The notes under the pieces: generated by a model | The model's input: the letters and a program-made list of their open reading frames with translations, nothing else | Told to the model about the DNA's origin: nothing | Databases searched by the model: none | Made by a program: the position numbers and the translations under genes | In this document: positions 1 to 5,027 of the stretch, in pieces | Position numbering within the stretch: the first letter of the stretch is position 1 | Layout of the letters: every line of letters starts with the position of its first letter | Origin: Eubacteriales Family XIII. Incertae Sedis bacterium | Lineage (GTDB): Bacteria; Bacillota_A; Clostridia; Peptostreptococcales; Anaerovoracaceae | DNA: 5,797 nt | NCBI GenBank assembly: GCA_031280075.1 | Contig: JAITHG010000257.1 | Span: forward strand, 1 to 5,797 | Direction: 5' to 3'

Positions 1-1374
1 ATCGTCCACCAAATACTTCTGCAAAATCCTCTCCGCTGCGTACTCCCCCGCCAGATCCAAGGTCTCATGGAGGTATTTTTGCCTGAATGCCGGGTGCTCG
101 TTCCTCCCATAGGAGAATACCATCTTCGCCTTGATCCCGCCTTCCTCCAGCACGTCAAACCAGACCTTGGTGACCAAGGGGGCGGGCTGTTCGTCCATGT
201 AGGCATCGTCGATATCGAAATGGAGGAAGTCCTCGGTCTCGTGGATGATGGAGGCGAAAAAATTAGGCAGATCCTTTCGGGCGATCTGGAAGCTCCCACC
301 CAGCGAATTGATGCTCCGAAGGAAGTATCCGCAGCGCTCGCTGTATTCCGGGGAGCACTTGTACAGCGTATCCCCTTTCAGCAGATACACGCGCGCCAGG
401 CCAGCGATAATCACGAATTTTTCCGTCATGGACACGCGCGCCATAGGGTACTCGCGCTCCAGTGTGCAATGCAGGGGGCAGTCCTTCTCCCTGACAGTGT
501 AGGTACTGTCCCTAGTGCCCCTGTACCGATCCTCTGCAATCGTGATTTTGTCTCCATCCTGGAAGAGCTTCAGATATTCATCCATGACAGTGTTGGTGAA
601 ATCGATCGACCGCAATGACTCGCTCCTCCTGCTTGCGGGATGCCTGTAGTGCCGGAGGACAAAATCGAGCAGGGGGAGGCTGCCCGTGTGAAATGCGCCC
701 CGGTGGAGCTGCACTTCGTCTTTTTTGCCCAGCGCAATCGTCTCCCCCAGGATGTACCGACCGACGAAATCCACGATGTCCTTCACCACGTACATCCTTT
801 TGTGCCCTACCTTCACCGTCAGGTAGTTGCCTTCGTAGTAAGTGAGATGGAGGGTTGGTTCCAAAAAAAGCAGCGGTTGCTCTCCCGGCTCCGCCTCCCT
901 CGACATTCGGTTGGCCCTACGGATCTCCGCATTGACCAGCACGGACAGCACATGCTCGCTCGTTCTGGAGGTTGCCTCCAAGGAGTCTTGGAAACGGGCC
1001 TCTTCCTCCTCGCCCCCCATGACATCGTCACCAACGGCATCCTCCTGCAAGGCATCCTCCTGATCGGAGCGGAAGCTCTTTCCCTGCTTTGCATATCGCT
1101 GCGCCGTGATGGCACCTGCGATAATATGGCAGCAGTCCGCGCCGCTCCTCAAAAACCCACTGCAGGTGCATTCCGCATACTCTATGACCGTGCAGGCATC
1201 ATCCTCAAAGAAGATCTCGACGGTGGACAAGCGGCTTTGGCTCGGGTCGTCCACATCCGCAAGGATCCGTCGGTCATGGAACGAAAAGGCAGAGACTTTT
1301 TTCCCAAAATCGAGCTCCATACCGGCATTGATGGTAGGGATATCGGCGCGATCCAGCAGTACGCTATAATTCAT
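1..1374 (-). CDS. SWIM zinc-finger protein, probable N-terminal half of an SNF2-family helicase (3' end outside window)
   Basis: I translated this frame by hand from ATG 1374 and found it open for 458 codons to base 1, so the gene runs off the left edge without a stop. The start is supported by an AAGGA ribosome binding site 7 bases upstream. Residues 69-83 form a SWIM zinc-binding motif, Cys69-x-Cys71-x9-Cys81-x-His83. An acidic linker follows at about 103-126 and contains the tandem repeat QEDAL/QEDAV. From about residue 140 the protein has the alternating strand pattern I associate with the bacterial SNF2 helicase-associated domain, for example YLTVKVG and MYVVKDIVDF near 184-203 and GSLPLLDFVL near 231-240. 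In Firmicutes, SWIM plus this region normally precedes an SNF2 ATPase in proteins of roughly 1000-1100 residues. Such proteins are thought to remodel protein-nucleic acid complexes in the cytoplasm. No Walker or DExH motif lies in the window, so the helicase assignment is inference; the SWIM motif is directly visible. It is transcribed divergently from the MltG-like gene. Confidence 0.82.
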   Translation of the reverse strand, partial: MNYSVLLDRADIPTINAGMELDFGKKVSAFSFHDRRILADVDDPSQSRLSTVEIFFEDDACTVIEYAECTCSGFLRSGADCCHIIAGAITAQRYAKQGKSFRSDQEDALQEDAVGDDVMGGEEEEARFQDSLEATSRTSEHVLSVLVNAEIRRANRMSREAEPGEQPLLFLEPTLHLTYYEGNYLTVKVGHKRMYVVKDIVDFVGRYILGETIALGKKDEVQLHRGAFHTGSLPLLDFVLRHYRHPASRRSESLRSIDFTNTVMDEYLKLFQDGDKITIAEDRYRGTRDSTYTVREKDCPLHCTLEREYPMARVSMTEKFVIIAGLARVYLLKGDTLYKCSPEYSERCGYFLRSINSLGGSFQIARKDLPNFFASIIHETEDFLHFDIDDAYMDEQPAPLVTKVWFDVLEEGGIKAKMVFSYGRNEHPAFRQKYLHETLDLAGEYAAERILQKYLVDD

Positions 1375-1427
1375 TCTTGTGTCCTTTTCCTTTTGTACAG
1401 ACTTTCAATGTTCAGCTCTAAGGTAGT

Positions 1428-1454
1428 ATTATATCATGGGAAGCGATGTCTAAA
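1428..1454 (-). promoter_or_regulatory. Extended -10 promoter for the SWIM/SNF2 gene
   Basis: On the minus strand a perfect TATAAT (1433-1428) is preceded by TGA, giving an extended -10 element TGnTATAAT. The best -35 match is weak: TTTAGA at 1454-1449, with a spacer of 15. Extended -10 promoters tolerate poor -35 boxes. The expected transcription start is near 1421, giving a leader of about 47 bases before ATG 1374. The position and the quality of the -10 make this the likely promoter; the -35 assignment is uncertain. Confidence 0.65.
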
Positions 1455-1460
1455 GCTCTC

Positions 1461-1472
1461 GTGATGCGTCAC
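1461..1472. promoter_or_regulatory. Operator-like inverted repeat GTGA-N4-TCAC
   Basis: GTGATGCGTCAC is a 12-base palindrome with a single mismatched pair. It sits immediately upstream of the minus-strand promoter, centred near -45 relative to the predicted start at about 1421, where an activator could sit. The half-sites resemble those of the CRP/FNR superfamily. The spacing of 4 fits FNR-type sites better than CRP sites, while the half-site bases fit CRP better. The binding protein is unknown and chance occurrence is possible. Confidence 0.3.
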
Positions 1473-1512
1473 AAGAATCGGTATGGCAAATTTGCGTCAA
1501 TTGGGTTCATCC

Positions 1513-1541
1513 AAAAACTCTCGCCAGTGGTGTGAGTTTTT
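1513..1541. terminator. Bidirectional terminator-like hairpin
   Basis: The arms AAAAACTC (1513-1520) and GAGTTTTT (1534-1541) pair perfectly over 8 bases. Inside, after one T-T mismatch, CGCC (1522-1525) pairs with GGTG (1529-1532, one G-U) around the triloop AGT. Read on either strand, the structure ends in five Ts, as in a two-way intrinsic terminator. It is oddly placed, because the genes on both sides read away from it. It would therefore have to end an unannotated transcript, or protect the two promoters from read-through, or be a transcript-independent repeat. Confidence 0.45.
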
Positions 1542-1578
1542 CATAGCCTGCAAAATCATTGCAAGAACCATCTGCCAA

Positions 1579-1595
1579 CCCGGGTGTTTCCCGGG
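1579..1595. repeat. CCCGGG/CCCGGG inverted repeat
   Basis: Two copies of the self-complementary hexamer CCCGGG are separated by TGTTT and can form a 6-base GC-only stem with a 5-base loop. No T-run follows directly (the next begins at 1607), so a terminator role is doubtful. It belongs to the cluster of palindromes between the two divergent promoters. Confidence 0.4.
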
Positions 1596-1705
1596 CGAAT
1601 CCACACTTTTTGGGACTTGACACACCCCGAATTGGGAAACCTTCAATCAAACTCCTGATTTTCCCGAATGACATCCTGTCCCCTCTCAGGCACCGGACAT
1701 TTTTC

Positions 1706-1734
1706 TTGTAGCATTGCCCTCCCATTGTTATAAT
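1706..1734 (+). promoter_or_regulatory. Extended -10 promoter for the MltG-like gene
   Basis: A perfect TATAAT (1729-1734) is preceded by TGT, forming TGnTATAAT. Seventeen bases upstream lies TTGTAG (1706-1711), a 3 of 6 match to the -35 consensus. The expected transcription start is at about 1740-1742, which coincides with the ATG at 1741. It is the clearest plus-strand promoter in the window and could also serve the aldolase gene downstream, since no strong promoter or terminator is apparent between the two. Confidence 0.72.
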
Positions 1735-1740
1735 GTCTGT

Positions 1741-2277
1741 ATGAGGGATTTTTTGTACAACAAGAGCGATGTGATTACAGCCGTCGCCATCATCCTGATC
1801 GCTGTTCTGGTCATCTATTCGCGTGCGGATGCCCTGATGGGCGGCGCCGTCGCGCAGAAGGTCACGGGGAGCGGCGACATTGCCGATCTGCCCGTCGAGA
1901 TACCCGGCGACGAGCCGGAAGTGGCGGACGCAGACGCAGAAGCGGAGGCAACGCCGCCCGAAGACGATGGGACTGCGGTGCAGCAGCCGGTGGATGCACA
2001 GCAGCCGGCAGGCGATGTACAGGAGGATGCGCAGGTGCCAGAACCATCAGTCACCGCACCTGACACATCCAAAAAACCCGTCAAGTTCACAATTGAAGTC
2101 GGTTCAGACTCTGGACTGATTGCGAAAAATCTGGTCGCTGCGGGGCTTGTGCCTTCCAGCAAGGCCTTCCTGAAGGAGGTTCGCAAGCTGAAGGCGGAGA
2201 CGAAGCTGAAGGCGGGCACGTTCAAGATCACGCCTGGTACAAGCATCCGAAAGATCGTCAGGATCCTGACCGACTGA
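1741..2277 (+). CDS. Membrane-anchored protein with C-terminal MltG/YceG-like LysM-type domain
   Basis: This is a 178-residue protein. Residues 1-10 are short and polar, 11-26 form one hydrophobic membrane segment (VITAVAIILIAVLVIY), and 46-113 are an acidic linker rich in Pro, Ala, Gln and Glu. Residues 114-178 match the pattern of the small LysM-like domain at the start of MltG (YceG) endolytic transglycosylases: FTIEVGSDSGLIAKNL, then GLVPSSKAFLK, then LKAGTFKITPGTSIRKIVRIL. The catalytic YceG domain that normally follows is absent, because the protein stops right after the LysM-like unit. I infer that it is anchored in the cytoplasmic membrane with the domain outside, perhaps binding peptidoglycan; no enzyme activity is predicted. 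An upstream in-frame TTG (1714) is unlikely as start because the -10 box lies inside that extension. ATG 1741 is chosen, but TTG 1753 is also possible: GAGG (1743-1746) lies 6 bases before it. Confidence 0.75.
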   Translation: MRDFLYNKSDVITAVAIILIAVLVIYSRADALMGGAVAQKVTGSGDIADLPVEIPGDEPEVADADAEAEATPPEDDGTAVQQPVDAQQPAGDVQEDAQVPEPSVTAPDTSKKPVKFTIEVGSDSGLIAKNLVAAGLVPSSKAFLKEVRKLKAETKLKAGTFKITPGTSIRKIVRILTD

Positions 2278-2377
2278 CCGTTTGGAAGCCTGACCTGTCC
2301 GTGACGAGGCACGAGCGCAGACAGAAGACCATCATCGTTATCAATTGTTGCAGCCATATAGAAAGGGAGGTTTTTTC

Positions 2378-3307
2378 ATGCCACTTGTCAACACGACTGA
2401 AATGTTCCGCAAGGCCTACGAAGGGGGGTACGCCATCGGCGCGTTCAACGTGAACAACATGGAGATCGTACAGGGCATCACGGAGGCGGCGAAGGAAGAG
2501 AACGCGCCGCTCATCCTGCAGGTCAGCGCCGGGGCGCGCAAGTACGCGAAGCACATCTATCTCATCAAGCTCGTCGAGGCGGCGCTTGAGGACACAGACC
2601 TTCCGATCGCGCTCAACCTCGACCACGGGGCGGACTTCGAAATCTGCAAGTCGTGCATCGACGGCGGCTTCACATCCGTCATGATCGACGGCAGTGCCCA
2701 CTCCTTCGAAGAGAACATCAAGGTCACGAAACAGGTCGTAGAATACGCGCATGCACACGGCGTCGCCGTGGAGGGCGAGCTGGGACAGCTCGCAGGCGTG
2801 GAGGACGACGTGCAGGTGGAATCGCATTCGTACACCGACCCCGGGCAGGTGCAGGAATTTGTCGAGCGGACGGGGGTCGATTCGCTCGCCATCGCCATCG
2901 GCACCTCGCACGGGGCGTACAAGTTCAAGCCGGGGCAGAAGCCGCAACTGCGCTTCGACATCCTGGAGGAAGTCCAGCGGAGGTTGCCGGGCTTCCCCAT
3001 CGTGTTGCACGGGGCATCGTCCGTCATCCCGGAGCTGGTCGAAAAGGTGAACCGTTACGGCGGTGCCATGCCCGGTGCTATCGGCATCCCCGAGGACATG
3101 CTGCGCGAAGCGGCGAAGAGCGCGGTCTGCAAAGTCAACATCGACTCCGACCTGCGCCTCGCCATGACGGCATCCGTCCGCGAGCACATGGAGGAGCACC
3201 CCTCCGACTTTGACCCGAGGCAGTACCTCTCCCCGGCGCGCGATGCCATCCGCGAGATGGTGCGCCGGAAGATCGTCAACGTGCTGGGCTGCGCCGGCAA
3301 GGCATAG
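2378..3307 (+). CDS. fba: Class II fructose-bisphosphate aldolase
   Basis: This 309-residue zinc enzyme interconverts fructose 1,6-bisphosphate with glyceraldehyde 3-phosphate and dihydroxyacetone phosphate in glycolysis and gluconeogenesis. Its length is usual for the Firmicute class II type. Hallmarks in order are GAFNVNNME at 21-29, NLDHGAD at 80-86 (catalytic Asp82, zinc ligand His83), GELGQLAG at 133-140 (metal-binding Glu134), IGTSHGAYK at 174-182 (zinc ligand His178), LHGASS at 210-215 (zinc ligand His211) and KVNIDSDLR at 252-260 (substrate phosphate binding). ATG 2378 is preceded by AAAGGGAGG with a spacing of 7, so the in-frame TTG at 2345 is not needed. The 100-base gap to the MltG-like gene has no clear promoter or terminator and only a weak hairpin (CTGTC...GACAG, 2295-2324). 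Co-transcription is possible but unproven. Tagatose- or ketose-bisphosphate aldolases share these motifs, so substrate choice is slightly less certain than the fold. Confidence 0.93.
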   Translation: MPLVNTTEMFRKAYEGGYAIGAFNVNNMEIVQGITEAAKEENAPLILQVSAGARKYAKHIYLIKLVEAALEDTDLPIALNLDHGADFEICKSCIDGGFTSVMIDGSAHSFEENIKVTKQVVEYAHAHGVAVEGELGQLAGVEDDVQVESHSYTDPGQVQEFVERTGVDSLAIAIGTSHGAYKFKPGQKPQLRFDILEEVQRRLPGFPIVLHGASSVIPELVEKVNRYGGAMPGAIGIPEDMLREAAKSAVCKVNIDSDLRLAMTASVREHMEEHPSDFDPRQYLSPARDAIREMVRRKIVNVLGCAGKA

Positions 3308-3310
3308 CAC

Positions 3311-3387
3311 AGCGTAGCGGCAGGCAGCGGACGGCGGCGCAAGGCGGATGGTCGCCGCAAGCGGCAACAGGCGGCAACAGGCAGCGG
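3311..3387. repeat. Low-complexity GCGGC-rich gap with tandem 10-base repeat between convergent genes
   Basis: Most of the 82-base gap between the aldolase stop and the ilvN stop is built of related GGC/GCGGCA words. GCGGCAACAG occurs twice in tandem (3361-3370 and 3371-3380), followed by a partial third copy. GCGGCG (3334-3339) can pair with CGCCGC (3353-3358) over a 13-base loop. No T-run follows on either strand, so it is not a standard intrinsic terminator for either gene. Confidence 0.6.
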
Positions 3388-3389
3388 GG

Positions 3390-3875
3390 CTAGATGCACT
3401 CGCTGCCTTTTTGCAGGGCGATCGCGCCCGTACGCGCGATCTCGATGATCGTATAGGGCGAAAGCAGCTCGATGAGCAGATCCACGTTGCAGGGACGGTC
3501 ACAGAGCTCCAGCATGAGCGAGGTGTGCGATATGTCCACAATGTCGCAGCGGAGGATCTTCGCGATGTCGATGATCTCGCTGCGCTGGCTCACGTCCGCC
3601 TGCACCTTGATGAGGGCGCTCTCGCGCACGACGATGCTGTCCTCCGGCAGGATGGCCACCTTCTTCACGTCGATGAGTTTGTCAAGCTGCCGCGTCACCT
3701 GCTCGCTCGTGTAGTCGTCGCCGTCCGTCAGGATGGTCACGCGCGAGAGCTCCGGATGGTCGGTCGGCCCGACCGCGAGGCTGTCGATGTTGAATCCGCG
3801 CCGCGCGAACAGCCCGGTGATGCGGTAGAGCACGCCGGCCTTGTTTGCCACGAGCGCCGAAATCGTGTGTTTCAT
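3390..3875 (-). CDS. ilvN: Acetolactate synthase small (regulatory) subunit
   Basis: This 161-residue protein is the regulatory partner of acetolactate synthase, which makes 2-acetolactate or 2-aceto-2-hydroxybutyrate at the head of branched-chain amino acid synthesis. It activates the large subunit and gives feedback inhibition by valine. The N-terminal ACT domain (about 1-75) carries the signature NKAGVLYRITGLFARRGFNI at 11-30. Gly14 and Asn29 match positions known from E. coli IlvH to matter for valine inhibition, so valine sensitivity is likely. The C-terminal half has KVQAD, IVDISH and EIARTGAIAL, as in full-length family members. The ribosome binding site AGGGGGA overlaps the ilvE stop codon, and the genes are only 13 bases apart, so the two are probably translationally coupled. 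No large subunit gene (ilvB) is in the window. The symbol ilvH is used for the same protein in some species. Confidence 0.93.
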   Translation of the reverse strand: MKHTISALVANKAGVLYRITGLFARRGFNIDSLAVGPTDHPELSRVTILTDGDDYTSEQVTRQLDKLIDVKKVAILPEDSIVVRESALIKVQADVSQRSEIIDIAKILRCDIVDISHTSLMLELCDRPCNVDLLIELLSPYTIIEIARTGAIALQKGSECI

Positions 3876-3888
3876 GTCTGTCTTCCCC

Positions 3889-4956
3889 CTATAGTTTCAT
3901 GACCCATCCATGCGTGTCAGGCAATCTACCTGACTGGATGCCGGTAATCGTGTCGTAGAGCCGCTGCGAGAGGGGACCGATCCTGTTGTCCGCGATGGTG
4001 ATGTCCACGCCCTTCCAGCGCAGCTCGCCGACGGGGCTGATGACGGCGGCGGTGCCTGAGGCAAAGACCTCCGACAGCTCGCCCCTCCCTGCGGCATCGT
4101 AGACCTCTTCGATGGTGAAGCGTTCCTCGCGCACAGGCACGCCCCAGTCGCGCAGCAGCGCGATGACGGAGTCCCTCGTGATGCCGGGCAGGATCGTGCC
4201 GGAAAGCGGGGCGGTGTACACCTCGCCTCCCATGACGAAGAAGGCATTGGATGTGCCGATCTCCTCGACGTACCTGCGCTCCTGCGCGTCGAGCCAGAGC
4301 ACCTGCGTGAAGCCGAGGTCGTGCGCCTTGATCTGCGACTTCAGGCTGGCGGCGTAGTTGCCCCCGACCTTCGTGGCACCTGTGCCCCCCGCCGCCGCGC
4401 GCACGTATTCGTCCTCGACGAAGATGCGCGTAGGCGCAAGCCCGCCCTTGTAGTACGAACCGACAGGCGAGAGGATGACGACGAACTTGTACTGCCTGGC
4501 AGGACGCACTCCGAGGAAGGGCTCGGTCGCGATGATGTAGGGGCGGATGTAGAGCGAGGTGTCCGGCAGGTCGGGCACCCAGTCGCGGTCTACCTCGACG
4601 AGCGTGCGGATGGCATCCACATAAAACCCCTCGTCAAGGGGCGGGATGCAAAACCTGTCCGCCGTCATCGAAGAGCGTTTTGCATTCATGTCGGGACGGA
4701 ACAGGTTGAGCCCTCCGTCCGTGGACTTGTAGGTCTTGAGCCCTTCGAACAGCTCCTGCGCATAGTGCAGGACGGCAGCCGCAGGATCCAGCTCTATGGG
4801 CGCGTAGGGGACGATGCGGGCATCATGCCAGCCTGTCCCCTCGTCATAGTCGAGCAGGAACATGTGGTCGGTGAACACCGCTCCGAACTCGAGCGCATGC
4901 GCGTCGGGCTTTCGTTTTGGGTTTGCCGTCCGTGTTACTTTGATTTCATATTTCAT
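3889..4956 (-). CDS. ilvE: Branched-chain amino acid aminotransferase (PLP fold type IV)
   Basis: This 355-residue enzyme transfers the amino group between glutamate and the 2-oxo acids of valine, leucine and isoleucine, using pyridoxal phosphate. Its length and sequence fit the larger, eukaryote-like BCAT group. Visible landmarks are LHYAQELFEGLKTYK at 63-77, LFRPDMNAKR at 85-94, LYIRPY at 135-140, GATKVGGNYAAS at 193-204 with the cofactor lysine Lys196, EEIGTSNAFF at 231-240 and SGTILPGITRDS further on. I chose ATG 4956 because GGAGGT (4969-4964) lies 7 bases before it. An in-frame ATG at 4971 would add five residues, but that ATG overlaps the ribosome binding site itself and has no good site of its own. 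The start region is duplicated just upstream. The gene lies 71 bases after pncB and 13 bases before ilvN, which suggests one operon. Confidence 0.94.
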   Translation of the reverse strand: MKYEIKVTRTANPKRKPDAHALEFGAVFTDHMFLLDYDEGTGWHDARIVPYAPIELDPAAAVLHYAQELFEGLKTYKSTDGGLNLFRPDMNAKRSSMTADRFCIPPLDEGFYVDAIRTLVEVDRDWVPDLPDTSLYIRPYIIATEPFLGVRPARQYKFVVILSPVGSYYKGGLAPTRIFVEDEYVRAAAGGTGATKVGGNYAASLKSQIKAHDLGFTQVLWLDAQERRYVEEIGTSNAFFVMGGEVYTAPLSGTILPGITRDSVIALLRDWGVPVREERFTIEEVYDAAGRGELSEVFASGTAAVISPVGELRWKGVDITIADNRIGPLSQRLYDTITGIQSGRLPDTHGWVMKL

Positions 4957-4981
4957 GCCTGTCACCTCCATATATTTTCAT
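4946..4981 (-). CDS. Possible 11-codon upstream ORF overlapping the ilvE start
   Basis: ATG 4981 has its own perfect GGAGGT site (4994-4989) at a spacing of 7, identical to that of ilvE because both lie in a direct repeat. The frame encodes MKIYGGDRHEI and stops at TGA 4948-4946, ten bases inside ilvE. Ribosomes starting here would end just past the ilvE ATG, which could couple or compete with ilvE translation. ATG 4996, in the same frame, would lengthen the peptide to 16 residues. The peptide has no run of Val, Leu or Ile codons, so it does not look like a classical attenuation leader. It may be only a by-product of the duplication. Confidence 0.4.
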   Translation of the reverse strand: MKIYGGDRHEI

Positions 4982-4996
4982 GCCTGTCACCTCCAT
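4951..4996. repeat. 21-base direct repeat duplicating the ilvE ribosome binding site and start codon
   Basis: Bases 4951-4971 and 4976-4996 are identical over 21 bases at a period of 25. Each copy carries, on the minus strand, GGAGGT, a 7-base spacer and an ATG. The period is not a multiple of three, so the first start codon reads in a different frame from ilvE. Confidence 0.9.
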
Positions 4997-5027
4997 TATC
5001 TCCTCTCCGCCAGACTGTATTGCCCAT

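Larger units (their letters stand above)
1375..1740. other. Gene-poor region between divergent genes, with promoters and several inverted repeats
   Basis: This 366-base stretch holds no gene I can support. It contains outward-facing promoters at both ends. Between them lie a GTGA/TCAC palindrome (1461-1472), a perfect 10-base palindrome GCAAATTTGC (1486-1495), an A/T-flanked hairpin (1513-1541), a CCCGGG/CCCGGG hairpin with a 5-base loop (1579-1595), and a GGGAAA/TTTCCC inverted repeat with 20 bases between the arms (1634-1665). The motif CCCGAAT occurs twice (1626-1632 and 1663-1669). All three minus-strand frames hold short ORFs with poor starts. The pattern would fit an intergenic repeat family, a small RNA, or the remains of a mobile element; the sequence alone does not decide between them. 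Confidence 0.6.

Noticed and set aside
67..1464. Plus-strand frames of 183 and 274 codons opposite the SWIM/SNF2 gene
   Set aside because: The minus strand is open for 458 codons from a good ribosome binding site and carries a SWIM motif. The plus-strand frames have no ribosome binding site and no recognisable domain.
1617..1622. Perfect TTGACA -35 hexamer on the plus strand
   Set aside because: No acceptable -10 box is found 16-18 bases downstream (the sequence there is CCTTCA and its neighbours).
1507..1725. 72-codon minus-strand ORF in the intergenic region
   Set aside because: There is no ribosome binding site before ATG 1725, the start overlaps the plus-strand promoter, and the composition is not protein-like. 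It is kept only as part of the unassigned structured region.
2334..2362. Possible promoter for the aldolase using TATAGA at 2357-2362
   Set aside because: The -10 would overlap the ribosome binding site region and no -35 box lies at a suitable distance.
2258..3541. 427-codon open frame on the minus strand across the aldolase gene and the end of ilvN
   Set aside because: It is antisense to two clearly recognised enzymes, is rich in Arg, Ala, Asp and Leu as expected for a shadow frame of GC-rich coding DNA, and has no plausible start signal or family likeness.
4957..5027. Attenuator or T-box leader before ilvE
   Set aside because: The 71-base gap has no terminator hairpin, no T-box sequence and no run of branched-chain amino acid codons.
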